DNA of 64,000 nt from Bacteroidota bacterium (GTDB taxonomy: Bacteria > Bacteroidota > Ignavibacteria > Ignavibacteriales > Ignavibacteriaceae): positions 186,001-250,000 of the forward strand of contig JAIUOE010000001.1 in the NCBI GenBank assembly GCA_020161395.1, in the 5' to 3' direction. The notes under the pieces are model-generated. The model searched no databases and had not been told where the DNA came from. It was given only the letters and a program-made list of their open reading frames with translations. Position numbers and translations under genes: made by a program. Shown here one piece after another: positions 36,391 to 45,972 of this stretch. Numbering within the stretch: position 1 is the first letter of the stretch; each line of letters starts with the position of its first letter.

Positions 36391-36594
36391 TTCGTGAAAA
36401 TCTGTTAAATCAGTTTCATCCGTGTTCTGTTATTTTTCAACCTTCAAACATTCTCTATCCATATGTCGCCACAAGGGCTCTTTTGTGTTTGGGTACCGGA
36501 TTCTACCCACATGCCACCCCTGCGGGGTTTTCAAACTTCATACCTCAAACTTCAAATTTCAGCCTTCAGCCCTCAGAAATTCAGCCTTCAAATT
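36391..36594. repeat. Composite repeat block with CATATG hairpin modules
   Basis: An AATCTGTTAAATCAG tract, then CATATGTCGCC-ACAA-GGGCTCTTTT and CCCACATGCCACCCC-TGC-GGGGTTTTC (stem ACCCC/GGGGT), then TTCAAACTTC and CAGCCTTCAG units. Same orientation as the block at 21054. It runs into the stop codon of the PorV-like gene at 36595. Confidence 0.7.
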
Positions 36595-37623
36595 TCATCT
36601 CTTAAACTTCGGTTCCTCGAGTGTAAGGGTGATGGAGATTCTGTGTGAGTCGGGCAGTCTGTCGTCTTCAGCCATATTGAAACGGGCGAAGGAGTAGTCG
36701 ATATTAAGTTTTGGGAGTTTTACACCGGCACCGATTGTGAATTGTTTTACATCGTTGTAGCCGGCTCTTACCATCACCACATTTTTGAAGCTGTATTCAA
36801 ATCCGAAGTGGGGATCGATCGATACGGGACCCACATTCATCGTTGCGGCATATTTTCTGTTTTCAAATCTGACATCAAAATCGACTGCAGGAAGTAGGAC
36901 ACCACCGAGAATTTCAAGAGCATAAGCGGCACCGAGCTTCAGTGTCGGGGTAATGAGTTCATTTCGTCCGGTACTCCAGGCAACGAGTGTGGTGGTAACA
37001 TCCTGCACGGAAGCACCGAGGAAGAGTGCGTCGGTAGCTCTGTAACTTGCGCCGATATCGAAACCGATACCCGTTGCGCCGTATTCGGCAATATCTCTGC
37101 GGATTACCTTGAAATTGGCACCGAGGGAGAGTCTGTCGTCTATTCTTTTTGCAGCGGAGAGATAAAAAGCCCAGTCCTGGTTGGAGAATTCCTTTATTTT
37201 CGAATAGTCAAGCTTGTCATTCGTTCTGATATCGAGAACACCGTCGCCATTTGCATCGTAGAGAGCTTCACGGGTATCGTAAATTCCATCCACTCCGAGG
37301 CGAAGGGCACTGATTGCGAAAGTATAGTCCTTGCCAAAAGGTATGGCTACACCTCCGTAGTTGTAATTCACGAGATTTCCGTAGCGCTGGTCGTGCATCA
37401 ATGAGAGCTGTGGATAGTCCAGAGCAGCAAGTCCCGCAGGATTGTAATATGCCGCTGTAATGTCGTTAGCCACTGCGGTGAAGGCACCACCCATACCGAG
37501 GGGTCTTCCGCCGACTCCAATTGCAAGGAACTCACCGGCATACTTTCCGGCTGCGGTTTGTGAATAAACAAGGGGCGTTATTGTAAGGATAAAAAGCAGG
37601 CTTAAAAGGCTTCTTTTTGCCAT
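36595..37623 (-). CDS. PorV/PorQ-family outer-membrane protein
   Basis: 342 residues. Signal peptide (ends VYSQT), then the family hallmark FLAIGVGGRPLGMGGAFTAV, then AAYYNPAGLA, and a beta-rich barrel to the end. PorV is part of the type IX secretion system and shuttles cargo to the attachment complex; PorQ-type relatives have other roles. The genome encodes T9SS cargo on both sides, so a T9SS role is plausible, but a generic family member cannot be ruled out. Start at 37623 follows an A/T-rich leader. Confidence 0.85.
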   Translation of the reverse strand: MAKRSLLSLLFILTITPLVYSQTAAGKYAGEFLAIGVGGRPLGMGGAFTAVANDITAAYYNPAGLAALDYPQLSLMHDQRYGNLVNYNYGGVAIPFGKDYTFAISALRLGVDGIYDTREALYDANGDGVLDIRTNDKLDYSKIKEFSNQDWAFYLSAAKRIDDRLSLGANFKVIRRDIAEYGATGIGFDIGASYRATDALFLGASVQDVTTTLVAWSTGRNELITPTLKLGAAYALEILGGVLLPAVDFDVRFENRKYAATMNVGPVSIDPHFGFEYSFKNVVMVRAGYNDVKQFTIGAGVKLPKLNIDYSFARFNMAEDDRLPDSHRISITLTLEEPKFKR

Positions 37624-37755
37624 TATTGATATATCTCCGATACCTTTGAAAAACTGTTTGCCTAAAGTCGAATTTGGAAAATAGCAGATTCAAATTTATC
37701 AAATATTTTTTTATAAAAAGGGGGAAAATTTGGTTGGCTCCCCGGGGAGGAGGTT

Positions 37756-37778
37756 TTATGTGACGGCTATGTGACTGA
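37756..37778. repeat. 23-base TATGTGAC direct repeat, left copy
   Basis: TTATGTGACGGCTATGTGAC plus three bases, repeated exactly at 39340-39362 after the AlbA-type gene. Confidence 0.75.
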
Positions 37779-37863
37779 GATGAATAATCCGATTTAATAT
37801 TGATGATTCTCGTTTGAAGTTTATTAAATTTGATTGAATAAATAGAAAGTTTCGCACTGATTT

Positions 37864-39312
37864 ATGAATACGGAAAAAGTTATTAAAGAATTGATCAAAC
37901 TGCCTCGAGAAAGTGAGTGGGTAGAGTTCAAACAGAACAATGCAGACCCATCTGAAATTGGGGAATATATTTCTGCAATTTCTAACTCGGCTGCTCTGTG
38001 GAACAAGACAATGGGATTTATCTGCTGGGGAATTGAAAATTCGTCACATATGATAACGGGGACAAACTTCAAACCAACTGAAGTTAAAATGGGTAATGAA
38101 GAATTAGAAAACTGGCTGCTTCACCAATTGAACCCAAGGACCCATTTCTCAATACATACTGAGATAATTGACGATAAAATGGTTGTTATGTTTCAGATAG
38201 CTGCAGCAACGCAAGCACCGGTTACATTTAAGAATGAAGCTTATATCAGGATTGGATCGTACAAAAAGAAACTCAAAGACCACCTTGAGAAGGAACGATT
38301 ACTATGGGATATCCTTTCAAATAAGCGATATGAGGAAGAAATTGCACTTGCTGACCTTGACGAAGACAATACTATTAAACTCCTGACCTATCCTTCATTG
38401 TTTGAACTCCTGGGTCAACCGCTGCCCGATAATAAAAAAGGAATCATTGACCGTTTGGAGAAAGAGTCTTTCATAAAAAAGAATTCAAACGGTAATTATG
38501 ACATCTTAAATCTAGGTGCCATTCTTTTTGCGAAAGATTTTAATCTGTTTCCACGACTTTCACGCAAAGCTATCAGAATTGTTGTTTATAAAGGGACTTC
38601 AAGGATTGAGACTGAGCGGGAATTTACCAACAATAAAGGATATGCGACATGCTTTGGTGAGGTGGTTGAACTCGTTAACAGTCAGCTTCCGCAAAATGAG
38701 TTGATCGGGACAGCTTTCAGACAAAATATCAAGATGTATCCCGAGATTGCCATTAGAGAACTAATCGCTAACGCGTTAATCCATCAGGATTTCTTTATAG
38801 CCGGAGCCGGACCCATGGTAGAAATCTTCTCAGATCGTATCGAGATTACTAATCCGGGTAAGCCATTGATTGACACACTTCGTTTTATAGATGAACCGCC
38901 TCGATCAAGAAATGATGCCATTGCAGCCTTTATGAGAAGGATAAATATCTGTGAAGAAAGAGGTAGCGGTATTGATAAAGTCATTTTTAGCGTCGAGACA
39001 TTTCAATTGCCAGCCCCTGATTTTCAAGCGATTGGAGATAATACCAGAGCGATACTTTACCCACCCAAGGTCTTCAAAGAGATGTCTCGCGAAGAGAGAA
39101 TCAGAGCCTGTTACCAACATTGTTGCCTTCTTTATGTATCCAACAAGGAGATGACCAATAATTCTCTCCGCCTTCGATTTAGAATCGCAGAGGAAAACTA
39201 TTCGATGGTTTCAAGAGTTATTTCCGAAACAGTTAAAGCCGGATTCATTCGTCAGAAGGATTCGGAAAGCAAGTCACGCAGATTTGCAAGATATATTCCA
39301 TTCTGGTCATAA
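37864..39312 (+). CDS. AlbA_2/Schlafen-type putative transcriptional regulator (RecG-like ATP-binding family)
   Basis: 482 residues. N-terminal AlbA_2 domain with EWVEFKQNNADPSEIGEYIS and FICWGIENS; a central HATPase-like segment with REXIANALIHQDF-type motif (near 302) and GSGIDKV, the shape of the family often called RecG-like or putative DNA-binding; a C-terminal winged-helix-like part (from about 415). Role likely in DNA binding and regulation or defence; not demonstrated. Bracketed by the 23-base repeats at 37756 and 39340, which suggests it may have arrived with them. Confidence 0.85.
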   Translation: MNTEKVIKELIKLPRESEWVEFKQNNADPSEIGEYISAISNSAALWNKTMGFICWGIENSSHMITGTNFKPTEVKMGNEELENWLLHQLNPRTHFSIHTEIIDDKMVVMFQIAAATQAPVTFKNEAYIRIGSYKKKLKDHLEKERLLWDILSNKRYEEEIALADLDEDNTIKLLTYPSLFELLGQPLPDNKKGIIDRLEKESFIKKNSNGNYDILNLGAILFAKDFNLFPRLSRKAIRIVVYKGTSRIETEREFTNNKGYATCFGEVVELVNSQLPQNELIGTAFRQNIKMYPEIAIRELIANALIHQDFFIAGAGPMVEIFSDRIEITNPGKPLIDTLRFIDEPPRSRNDAIAAFMRRINICEERGSGIDKVIFSVETFQLPAPDFQAIGDNTRAILYPPKVFKEMSREERIRACYQHCCLLYVSNKEMTNNSLRLRFRIAEENYSMVSRVISETVKAGFIRQKDSESKSRRFARYIPFWS

Positions 39313-39316
39313 TATG

Positions 39317-39500
39317 TTTATGTGAAGGCCATGTGATTCTTATGTGACGGCTATGTGACTGACACGCAATATTTTGCATATTTAACATTCTGTTGCAACA
39401 GCTAAACGATTATCCTACAATGAGTTAGTTTATTCTGCTCTTGAAAGTTTTATGTGACTATCATGTGATTCTTATATGACTGTCATGCAATTCTTATGTG
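39317..39500. repeat. TATGTGAC-type degenerate repeat cluster
   Basis: Units such as TATGTGAAGGCCATGTGATTC, TATGTGACGGCTATGTGACT, TATGTGACTATCATGTGATT and TATATGACTGTCATGCAATT occur in two sub-clusters (39317-39366 and 39450-39500). 39340-39362 is an exact copy of 37756-37778. It occupies most of the 316-base gap between two genes; the remainder shows nothing. Confidence 0.65.
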
Positions 39501-39628
39501 TACCCTTCAAAAAGTTCCCCTGTTTTTGTAACTCCTGTCACCCGTTATTTGTATAAATGAATTAGTTTTCAGTAACGCTTTCGAATTATTAGGAAGTCAA
39601 TTCATACAACCAATAATACGGCACAAAA

Positions 39629-40672
39629 ATGTTAACGAGTGAACAGAAAACAAGTCCGGCGTTATTTCGCATGATCCTGGCAATTTTTTTCCTTATGACC
39701 ACACTTCCCGCACAGATTCAGGTTACACTTCCCGATATGCTGAAACTGTTTAATGCGGGCGACCACCACTATGGAACAAATTTTGACGGGCAAATAAATA
39801 TCGGGGAGCCCGGTGCAAATAAAATTTACGATTTCTCATATATCCCACTCTCAAACGAGTTCTCTCTCAATTTGCAGACTAACGACATTCCTGTTCTCGC
39901 TGCACGGTATCCCGGATGTGTAACCTTCGGGGAAACACCTCAAACAGTCGAGAAGAATCCTGTGTTTATGTTCTCGCCCGATTCGTTCTATATTGTTGGT
40001 CAGGCATCTCTCGTTCCGCAGTGGAGGTTTTTACACCGTGAACCGTTCGATGTTTTTCCTCTTCCGGTTACCTATGGAGCCAACTGGTCGCGATACATCA
40101 AACTGACAGATTCACTTTTTACTACGGGAGGGGGCTTGCAACAGGTGGATACTTCCTCGAGCGAATACCGCTCTACAGTCGACGGGTGGGGTACACTGAA
40201 GATTGGTCAGATGCAGTTTCAGTGCCTGAGGGTAAAAAGGGAATATCTGCAGTATGGTGATAAAGACTTTGTTTATCTTACAAAAGATGGTGCGTTTATT
40301 ACATTTATGACCTCTGCTCAGAATCCCGATTACGGAACAGTTACGGGAGGAGGCACTATCCTCCTCGCCGCTAATCTTGTTGGTATAAATGATGTGTCGC
40401 CACTTCCGACTGCTTTCAAACTTGACCAGAATTTCCCGAATCCTTTCAACCCTGAAACGGTAATCAGGTTTTCGTTGCCGACTGCGGACTATGCCAGACT
40501 CGAGGTGTTTAATTCCCTCGGTGAGTCAGTGGCACTCCTTGCAGAAGGTCCAACTGCAGCGGGCACGCATTCTGTACGGTTCGATGCATCAAAACTTGTC
40601 TCGGGCATCTATTTCTGCCGTCTGGCCACATCAACCGGAATTCTTACCGGTAAAATGACACTTTTGAAATGA
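39629..40672 (+). CDS. T9SS-sorted secreted protein of unknown function
   Basis: 347 residues. Signal peptide with cleavage near TLPAQIQ, a beta-rich body of about 230 residues without a known domain, then a type A T9SS sorting domain (NFPNPFNPETVIRFSLP ... SGIYFCRL ... LLK). Probably surface exposed. No neighbouring gene on the same strand suggests a role. Confidence 0.85.
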   Translation: MLTSEQKTSPALFRMILAIFFLMTTLPAQIQVTLPDMLKLFNAGDHHYGTNFDGQINIGEPGANKIYDFSYIPLSNEFSLNLQTNDIPVLAARYPGCVTFGETPQTVEKNPVFMFSPDSFYIVGQASLVPQWRFLHREPFDVFPLPVTYGANWSRYIKLTDSLFTTGGGLQQVDTSSSEYRSTVDGWGTLKIGQMQFQCLRVKREYLQYGDKDFVYLTKDGAFITFMTSAQNPDYGTVTGGGTILLAANLVGINDVSPLPTAFKLDQNFPNPFNPETVIRFSLPTADYARLEVFNSLGESVALLAEGPTAAGTHSVRFDASKLVSGIYFCRLATSTGILTGKMTLLK

Positions 40673-40690
40673 GATTTATCGCCTTAATTC

Positions 40691-42697
40691 TCAGTCGATG
40701 GTAAATTTCATCAGATTAAACCAGCCGCCACCGAAGGCTGTTTTGCTGTCGATGAATTGGAGTTGATCAATTTTGTTCACGATGTTGAACAGTGTCCAGG
40801 TTTTGCCTCTGTCTTTTGTCCGATAGATAAAACTCGGCGAGAGGGGTGCTCCGTAAGCTTTCAGCAGCCAGCCGTTCAACGGATCCTGGAATTTGATTCC
40901 CTCGGTGATATCCTGTGTGTTGGAAAGAATTGAGGATTCCCACTTTTTGCCACCGTCTGAAGTTCTCCAGATTACATTCGAAGTGTCGTTCAGCGTGCTT
41001 GTGTACCACCCGTGATTTTTGTCGATGAACTGAATGTTTACCGGGTATCCCTGATCATCCAGCCAGGTATCAGACCATGTTTCCCCGCCATCAGTGGTAC
41101 TTCTGAGGAATGAGACCATGCCGTTGTTTTTGGTTGCACCGGGTAACAGATTCACACCCGAAACCCATCCGTTGTTTTTATCAAGGAAAAAGAGATCGAA
41201 AAACTGTCCTTCGGGCGATGTGTCAATCTGCACTTCCTTCCAGGTTTTTCCACCGTCATCCGAGCGAACCACGCTTCGGCTCTTCTCTCCCATTGTGTAG
41301 GCATAAATTGTTTTCAAATCGACGAACGACAGACCTACCAGAAATGCCTCGTAATTAAGTTTCATGGAAGTCCAGTTTTCGCCCCCGTCAGTTGTTGAAT
41401 AGAGATATACATACCCCGCATCATCGTATCCGGTAGCGACTCCCTCTTTTGAATTGAAGAATTTGATGTGGTCGAACATCATTCCTTCCACTTTCTTTAT
41501 GGTGGTCCAGTTTTTCCCGCCATCAGTGGTTTTTATGAGGCTGTTTTCCCCTGACGCAAATCCGGTTTTCGTATCAAGGAAATAAAATGAGTTGAAGTGG
41601 TTCTCCTTCCCTTTTACGAGCTGGGCAAAAGTTTTACCGCCATCGGTTGTTCTGAAAATTTTTGGTTCCATAAACCAGGATCCGGGCATAAGAACCCCTG
41701 TATTCTCGTCAAAATAAGCTATTTTGTTCACACCGGTTTCATCACTGGTGTAGGTTTTTGTCCAGGTCTTGCCGCCGTCATCGGTTCTGAACACCTGATT
41801 CTCCATCGGTCCTTCCACTTCATTGGCTTTTATCACCCATCCCGTTTTGGGGGATTTGAAATAAACCACATGAGCTTCCTTATACTGATTCCCGGCAACT
41901 TCAGCAGGAAAATCAGATTGTTTCCATGATTTACCGCCGTCATTGGTGTTAAAAATCACAAGTTTGGCAGCAGGAGTTCCGGCCGTTGCTTTTGCCACTT
42001 CAGCTATTACGAAGCCGTTTTTTGCGTCAGGAAACGACATTGTGGAGAGAGTTGCACCGGCAAATTCCTTCACATCCTTCCATGTTTTGCCACCATCGAC
42101 AGTTTTAACGAATCTGTCCTTTCCCGTTTTTTCATCAGTTTTTACGATTGTATACCCCTCTTTTGCCGAAGTAAAATACATTTCCATAGGGAAAAATCCG
42201 AGGGAGGAGTTTTGCAGTTTCCAGGTCTTGCCACCGTCAGAAGTCATATACATCTGATAAATGGCTTCAGTCTGATTTTCAGAGAGAATGGCAGCTCCCG
42301 CTACAATTCCGTTTTTAGCATCAAAGAACTGAACTTTGTAGAAATATGCGATTTTGTCGATCTTTTCGCTTTTCCATGTCTTTCCGCCATCGTGAGAGGA
42401 AACAAGAAATTCGTTCGGACCTGTCACCCAAATGTGATCGTTTCCGACTACCGAAATCGAGTTAAACCAGATATCCTCACCCGTTTTAAGTGTCTGCCAG
42501 GTGAGTCCCGCATCAGTTGTTTTCAGCACCGTGCCGAGAGTGGCTGCAGCAAAAGCGGTTGTTTTATCGATTACCAGCACATCTGTAATAATGTTTGCTG
42601 TGGGTGTGGGGCTTAGTACTTCAACTCCTTTTTGTGAAAGAGTCTCTCCCGATACGATTAAAAGAGCTGTTAAAAGCAGGAAAATGTTTTTAAGCAT
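40691..42697 (-). CDS. Secreted Asp-box/YCF48-type beta-propeller protein
   Basis: 668 residues with a signal peptide (ends VSGETLSQ). More than ten repeats contain the Asp-box form TTDGGKTWK or SSDGGKTW, spaced about 45-60 residues, which is the sialidase-like or YCF48/photosystem II assembly-factor-like propeller fold. Despite the fold, no sialidase catalytic residues are apparent. The last residues (GGGWFNLMKFTID) are not a T9SS type A tail, so the export route beyond the signal peptide is unclear. Confidence 0.85.
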   Translation of the reverse strand: MLKNIFLLLTALLIVSGETLSQKGVEVLSPTPTANIITDVLVIDKTTAFAAATLGTVLKTTDAGLTWQTLKTGEDIWFNSISVVGNDHIWVTGPNEFLVSSHDGGKTWKSEKIDKIAYFYKVQFFDAKNGIVAGAAILSENQTEAIYQMYMTSDGGKTWKLQNSSLGFFPMEMYFTSAKEGYTIVKTDEKTGKDRFVKTVDGGKTWKDVKEFAGATLSTMSFPDAKNGFVIAEVAKATAGTPAAKLVIFNTNDGGKSWKQSDFPAEVAGNQYKEAHVVYFKSPKTGWVIKANEVEGPMENQVFRTDDGGKTWTKTYTSDETGVNKIAYFDENTGVLMPGSWFMEPKIFRTTDGGKTFAQLVKGKENHFNSFYFLDTKTGFASGENSLIKTTDGGKNWTTIKKVEGMMFDHIKFFNSKEGVATGYDDAGYVYLYSTTDGGENWTSMKLNYEAFLVGLSFVDLKTIYAYTMGEKSRSVVRSDDGGKTWKEVQIDTSPEGQFFDLFFLDKNNGWVSGVNLLPGATKNNGMVSFLRSTTDGGETWSDTWLDDQGYPVNIQFIDKNHGWYTSTLNDTSNVIWRTSDGGKKWESSILSNTQDITEGIKFQDPLNGWLLKAYGAPLSPSFIYRTKDRGKTWTLFNIVNKIDQLQFIDSKTAFGGGWFNLMKFTID

Positions 42698-42837
42698 TGT
42701 TTTGCCTGTAGATTAATTGTTTGTTATTGGAGGGTTTATTTTTGTTATACTTTCGGAGTATATTTGGATGTTCCGAAAAACTGTTAAAGCGAGTCGAAAA
42801 TATATATTTTTTTGTGAATTACAGAGAAATAATTTAA

Positions 42838-43016
42838 TTAAATCCTGTTTTTATGTGGACTGTTCTTCAATTCCCGCTGGAAATATTCAGCTATTTCAGA
42901 TTTTGTGACTGATTCAACACCTGCTCAATCACCACTTCCTCGGGCAAATCCTTTGACCTGTCGTAAGACCAGAATATATGCGGCGAAAACTGCGATATCT
43001 TCATTTCAAAATTCAT
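42838..43016 (-). pseudogene. Small frameshifted gene downstream of the AbiEii-like toxin
   Basis: The ATG at 43016 (or 43004) leads to 41 codons including FSPHIFWSYDRSKDLPEEVVIEQV, a pattern that resembles small proteins of the DUF6922 type found with AbiE-like genes. The frame ends at 42891, but the next frame carries on with ESVTKSEIAEYFQRELKN to 42838. That suggests a frameshifted gene of about 60 residues, or a decayed one. The family call rests on a short pattern. Confidence 0.4.
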
Positions 43017-43106
43017 TTATTGATGAGAAGTAATTTAGTGAATTATAAAGAAATTTTGGGGAATGAACAAGCAACACAGATTGATGAATGATTGAGGGGT
43101 TTTTCA

Positions 43107-43982
43107 TCATTTCGCCTCGTAAATTGACTTTATCGCAGATAAGAGCTGCAAAAACGCCGCCTTCACTACCAGGTACTCCCTTTCAAAATCCCGGAAACGA
43201 TTTTCTGCCGCAATGACAGTAATAAGATTTGATTTTTCATCCTCTTCAATGTTTTCTACGATCATAGAAATTACATTTGCCACCAAACTGGATGGAAATT
43301 GCGATGCAATGTCTTTACCCAACATAAAACATCCAACCAATAGTTCATCAAAAGAATCCGTACTCACTTTGTCAAATATCTCTTCATCGAAATACCGGTC
43401 AGCTTTTTGTGTAAAATAGTAGTTTGCCATAATCTCAAAGAGATCTATCGCATCTTTAGACCTGTCAGAACGCATTTTATGCCAAATCGTCAGTTTTATG
43501 ATAAACAACCCAACAAGTGAACATGTTTCCACAAGAACTTCCGGACTGTGATCCACTCTCACAGTAATGTTTCTTTCTTTGACTAAGTTGTAAACTTCAA
43601 TTTCCATCAAATTGCCTGACTTTGGCCATTCAATCTTCCCCATTTCCTTAAAACCATAAGGCAGAATATCCAGTTGGCGTGCATACTGTTCAAAATATAT
43701 TTTATGTTCAACTTTGTCAAATTGCACACCCCCTTTTTCGATCAACCTTTGGGTGAACCTGTTGTAATCCTGCCAATTGTTTACGGCAATACAAATATCA
43801 ATATCCTCTGTATATCGTGAAGTTCTTATTTCATGATAGTAGTTTAACAGAAGTTCTTTTGCGAAAGCACCGATTATAAAAAAAGTGATACTGGATTCTT
43901 TTGATATCTCATTTATAATTGTAAACAGTTTAACTGTGTTTGAATCTACTTTCCCGGACACATCAAATATCCTACTCCGCAT
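43107..43982 (-). CDS. AbiEii/AbiGii-like nucleotidyltransferase (putative type IV toxin)
   Basis: 291 residues. A nucleotidyltransferase core is visible: FFIIGAFAKELLL (residues 34-46, the GG-type loop) and YTEDIDICI with D60 and D62. The fold matches AbiEii-type toxins of type IV toxin-antitoxin pairs, which transfer nucleotides to RNA. The upstream gene, 43972-44934, overlaps it by 11 bases and resembles the cognate AbiEi antitoxin. The target is not known and the match is by motif and context only. Confidence 0.75.
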   Translation of the reverse strand: MRSRIFDVSGKVDSNTVKLFTIINEISKESSITFFIIGAFAKELLLNYYHEIRTSRYTEDIDICIAVNNWQDYNRFTQRLIEKGGVQFDKVEHKIYFEQYARQLDILPYGFKEMGKIEWPKSGNLMEIEVYNLVKERNITVRVDHSPEVLVETCSLVGLFIIKLTIWHKMRSDRSKDAIDLFEIMANYYFTQKADRYFDEEIFDKVSTDSFDELLVGCFMLGKDIASQFPSSLVANVISMIVENIEEDEKSNLITVIAAENRFRDFEREYLVVKAAFLQLLSAIKSIYEAK

Positions 43983-44934
43983 AAAACTCTCCAGCTGCCT
44001 CCATCAATCGGGGATTTGCGGATGTGATAAGATCGAGATAAACTATAAAATCGGGAGCTGTTTTATTCTTCATGGCATCATGTTCAAAATTCCAGTATTT
44101 CCCGAACACAATCAGATTACCGGATTGGGCAGGTATCAGACGATTAATTTTGATAAAATCCTTCGGTTCGCCTTCAAGATACAACTCTGTGGTCTTTTCC
44201 TTGAGAAATCCCGTCTTCATTTCAACTGCTTTACCTGAAGTGTAGTACACTTTGCAGGTCTCGGAATGAGAATCATTCAATTGAACAGTATCCGTCATGT
44301 TATACTTACCGATGAAAAATCTGTTCTTGATTGATGGCTGATATTCTATTTTTAGTCTTTGCAGGAGTTCATTTTTTTTAACAACATTTAAATATCCATT
44401 CTCAGATTTAACAAGATATCCCGCTCCCCTTAGTTTCTTTACAAATTTCGAAACATAACCCAGCGAACAGCCTGATAATGCGGCTATATCCCTGTAGTTT
44501 TTGTTAAGAGTATCAGGACGGGAGAAGAAGGTTATCAGCAGTTTAATTCCTGATTTTTCCAATCGAAGTTTTTCAAGAGGAAGAATATTATTCATTTTCC
44601 TTTGCTTTCTGCCCCTGACATCAATGAAAAAATCCTCTCCACGGATAAACGCATTCCCGGCAGTATCAATAAAAAACATCCCTTTCGTCCTAAGAATTTC
44701 AGAGACCTTGTTTCCGATTTGTTTCGTTATCACAATCATCCTGCCGGCACCTTCAGTAAGAAATTCTGCACTTTTCACCGATAGTGATGGAAAAACTGTC
44801 ACACCAAATTCCATCTTACTCGCACCTTTGCCGATTAAGAGAATTTGGTTTTCTTTGAACTCACACTTCAACGAATATTCGCTTTTCAGAATATCCAGCA
44901 CTAAAGATATAAGAGAGTTGTTAGCTTGTTTCAT
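43972..44934 (-). CDS. AbiEi-like antitoxin or DNA-binding partner of the AbiEii-like toxin
   Basis: 320 residues. A central winged-helix-like region (residues 150-200: YRDIAALSGCSLGYVSKFVK, LRGAGYLVKSENGYLNV) is followed by a C-terminal part characteristic of AbiEi-type antitoxins. It overlaps the nucleotidyltransferase gene by 11 bases, indicating co-expression. Antitoxins of this kind bind their promoter and repress the operon. The N-terminal 120 residues have no clear domain. Confidence 0.65.
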   Translation of the reverse strand: MKQANNSLISLVLDILKSEYSLKCEFKENQILLIGKGASKMEFGVTVFPSLSVKSAEFLTEGAGRMIVITKQIGNKVSEILRTKGMFFIDTAGNAFIRGEDFFIDVRGRKQRKMNNILPLEKLRLEKSGIKLLITFFSRPDTLNKNYRDIAALSGCSLGYVSKFVKKLRGAGYLVKSENGYLNVVKKNELLQRLKIEYQPSIKNRFFIGKYNMTDTVQLNDSHSETCKVYYTSGKAVEMKTGFLKEKTTELYLEGEPKDFIKINRLIPAQSGNLIVFGKYWNFEHDAMKNKTAPDFIVYLDLITSANPRLMEAAGEFYAE

Positions 44935-45045
44935 TTTATATAATGTTTACTGACAGGAAACAATATTTAATAGTGAACAAATATACTTTAATAATACTTG
45001 AATTGCAAATGGAATTTATGCCTTTGGGTAAGATTTGAAGAATGT

Positions 45046-45095
45046 TGTCTGAATCAGGATTTTCAGGATCTAAGGATTCACAGGATTCAATTCCT
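45046..45095. repeat. AATCAGGAT-type intergenic repeat overlapping a stop codon
   Basis: GAATCAGGATTTTCAGGATC, then TAAGGATTCACAGGATTC. The tract spans the end of the gene at 45070-45972, whose last residues NPVNP are encoded by it. Different word family from the GCAAAG and CTATGA repeats. Confidence 0.6.
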
Positions 45096-45972
45096 GATTT
45101 ATCGGGAATGCCTCAAAGTCTCTTTTCTCGAATCTGAGATAGAGTCCTCTTTTTTGTCTTTTGATCATCCCATGTGAATCGAGGCAATCAAGTCCTCCGG
45201 GTATATAGACTTGAACTTCATCGTAAATTATGTATCTTTCTTCATGCCCTGGAGCAAGAAAAGAAATTTCTACCACTGAACCTTCCTTCTTTACTTCTTC
45301 AATATAATTTAGCAGTTTTGAATATTTTTCCCTGTTCTTTCTTTGGGCTTCTTCAGTTGGGTAGTTTTCAGGGTCATTGCACTTGATAAAAACGGTTTCA
45401 TACACGGTTCTTGAAAGTATTTGATCCAAATTCCTCATGGCACCGGGATTGAAAAGATAGGGATCGATAACTGTAATCGATTTTGAACCCTTTGCAAAAG
45501 GCTTTATAAGTTCATCCAGATTGTATACTGTATCAGGTTTTAGCAGAAAAACAGATGGTAGCGGCCTGACAATTTCAAAAAGGTTGTTTCTGCCACAAAT
45601 CTTTAGTTTTTGGTTTGATGCCTGAAGGTTGGAAATCTCAGAATCCTGTTTTTCAGGAGCAATATAAATTTTGTCTTTTGATGCCTTGCAAATATTAATC
45701 TCCGAATACCCTCCTTTTATAGTTTTTGGTCGTCCTTTTTTGGTGAACAACTCCAGAAGAAAGCTTTCCAGTTGTCGTTTAACCGGTGCAGATGGATCTA
45801 TCTGATCAAACGATTCCATCAGATGATTGAAGTATTCTTTTTGATCGTCGAAACAAAGGTAGTTCATGGCGATCGAATCAATCAGTTCACGGTTTCTGTT
45901 AAAGAGATTGCCAAGATGCTCCTGATAGAGATAAACCGGTAAACCCGAGGATATGGTAAGTTCCTGATTCAT
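45070..45972 (-). CDS. PLD/MIT_C-like protein, second gene of ATPase pair
   Basis: 300 residues, no signal peptide. The C-terminal half has SITVIDPYLFNPG (D170-P-Y) and then PGHEERYIIYDEVQVYIPGG (H243 and R246 with D251), a pattern like the MIT_C/PLD-like domain with DPY...HxxR(x)I(x)D. The classical HKD motif is absent, so the nuclease activity of phospholipase D relatives is unproven. Its ATG overlaps the stop of the ATPase gene (TGATG) after a GGAGG site, which indicates tight translational coupling. Probable effector or adaptor of the ATPase. Confidence 0.6.
   Translation of the reverse strand: MNQELTISSGLPVYLYQEHLGNLFNRNRELIDSIAMNYLCFDDQKEYFNHLMESFDQIDPSAPVKRQLESFLLELFTKKGRPKTIKGGYSEINICKASKDKIYIAPEKQDSEISNLQASNQKLKICGRNNLFEIVRPLPSVFLLKPDTVYNLDELIKPFAKGSKSITVIDPYLFNPGAMRNLDQILSRTVYETVFIKCNDPENYPTEEAQRKNREKYSKLLNYIEEVKKEGSVVEISFLAPGHEERYIIYDEVQVYIPGGLDCLDSHGMIKRQKRGLYLRFEKRDFEAFPINQELNPVNP

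Noticed and set aside
36422-36697. Short + strand frames over the composite repeat at 36391-36594
   Set aside because: They are translations of repeat words and overlap the PorV-like gene.
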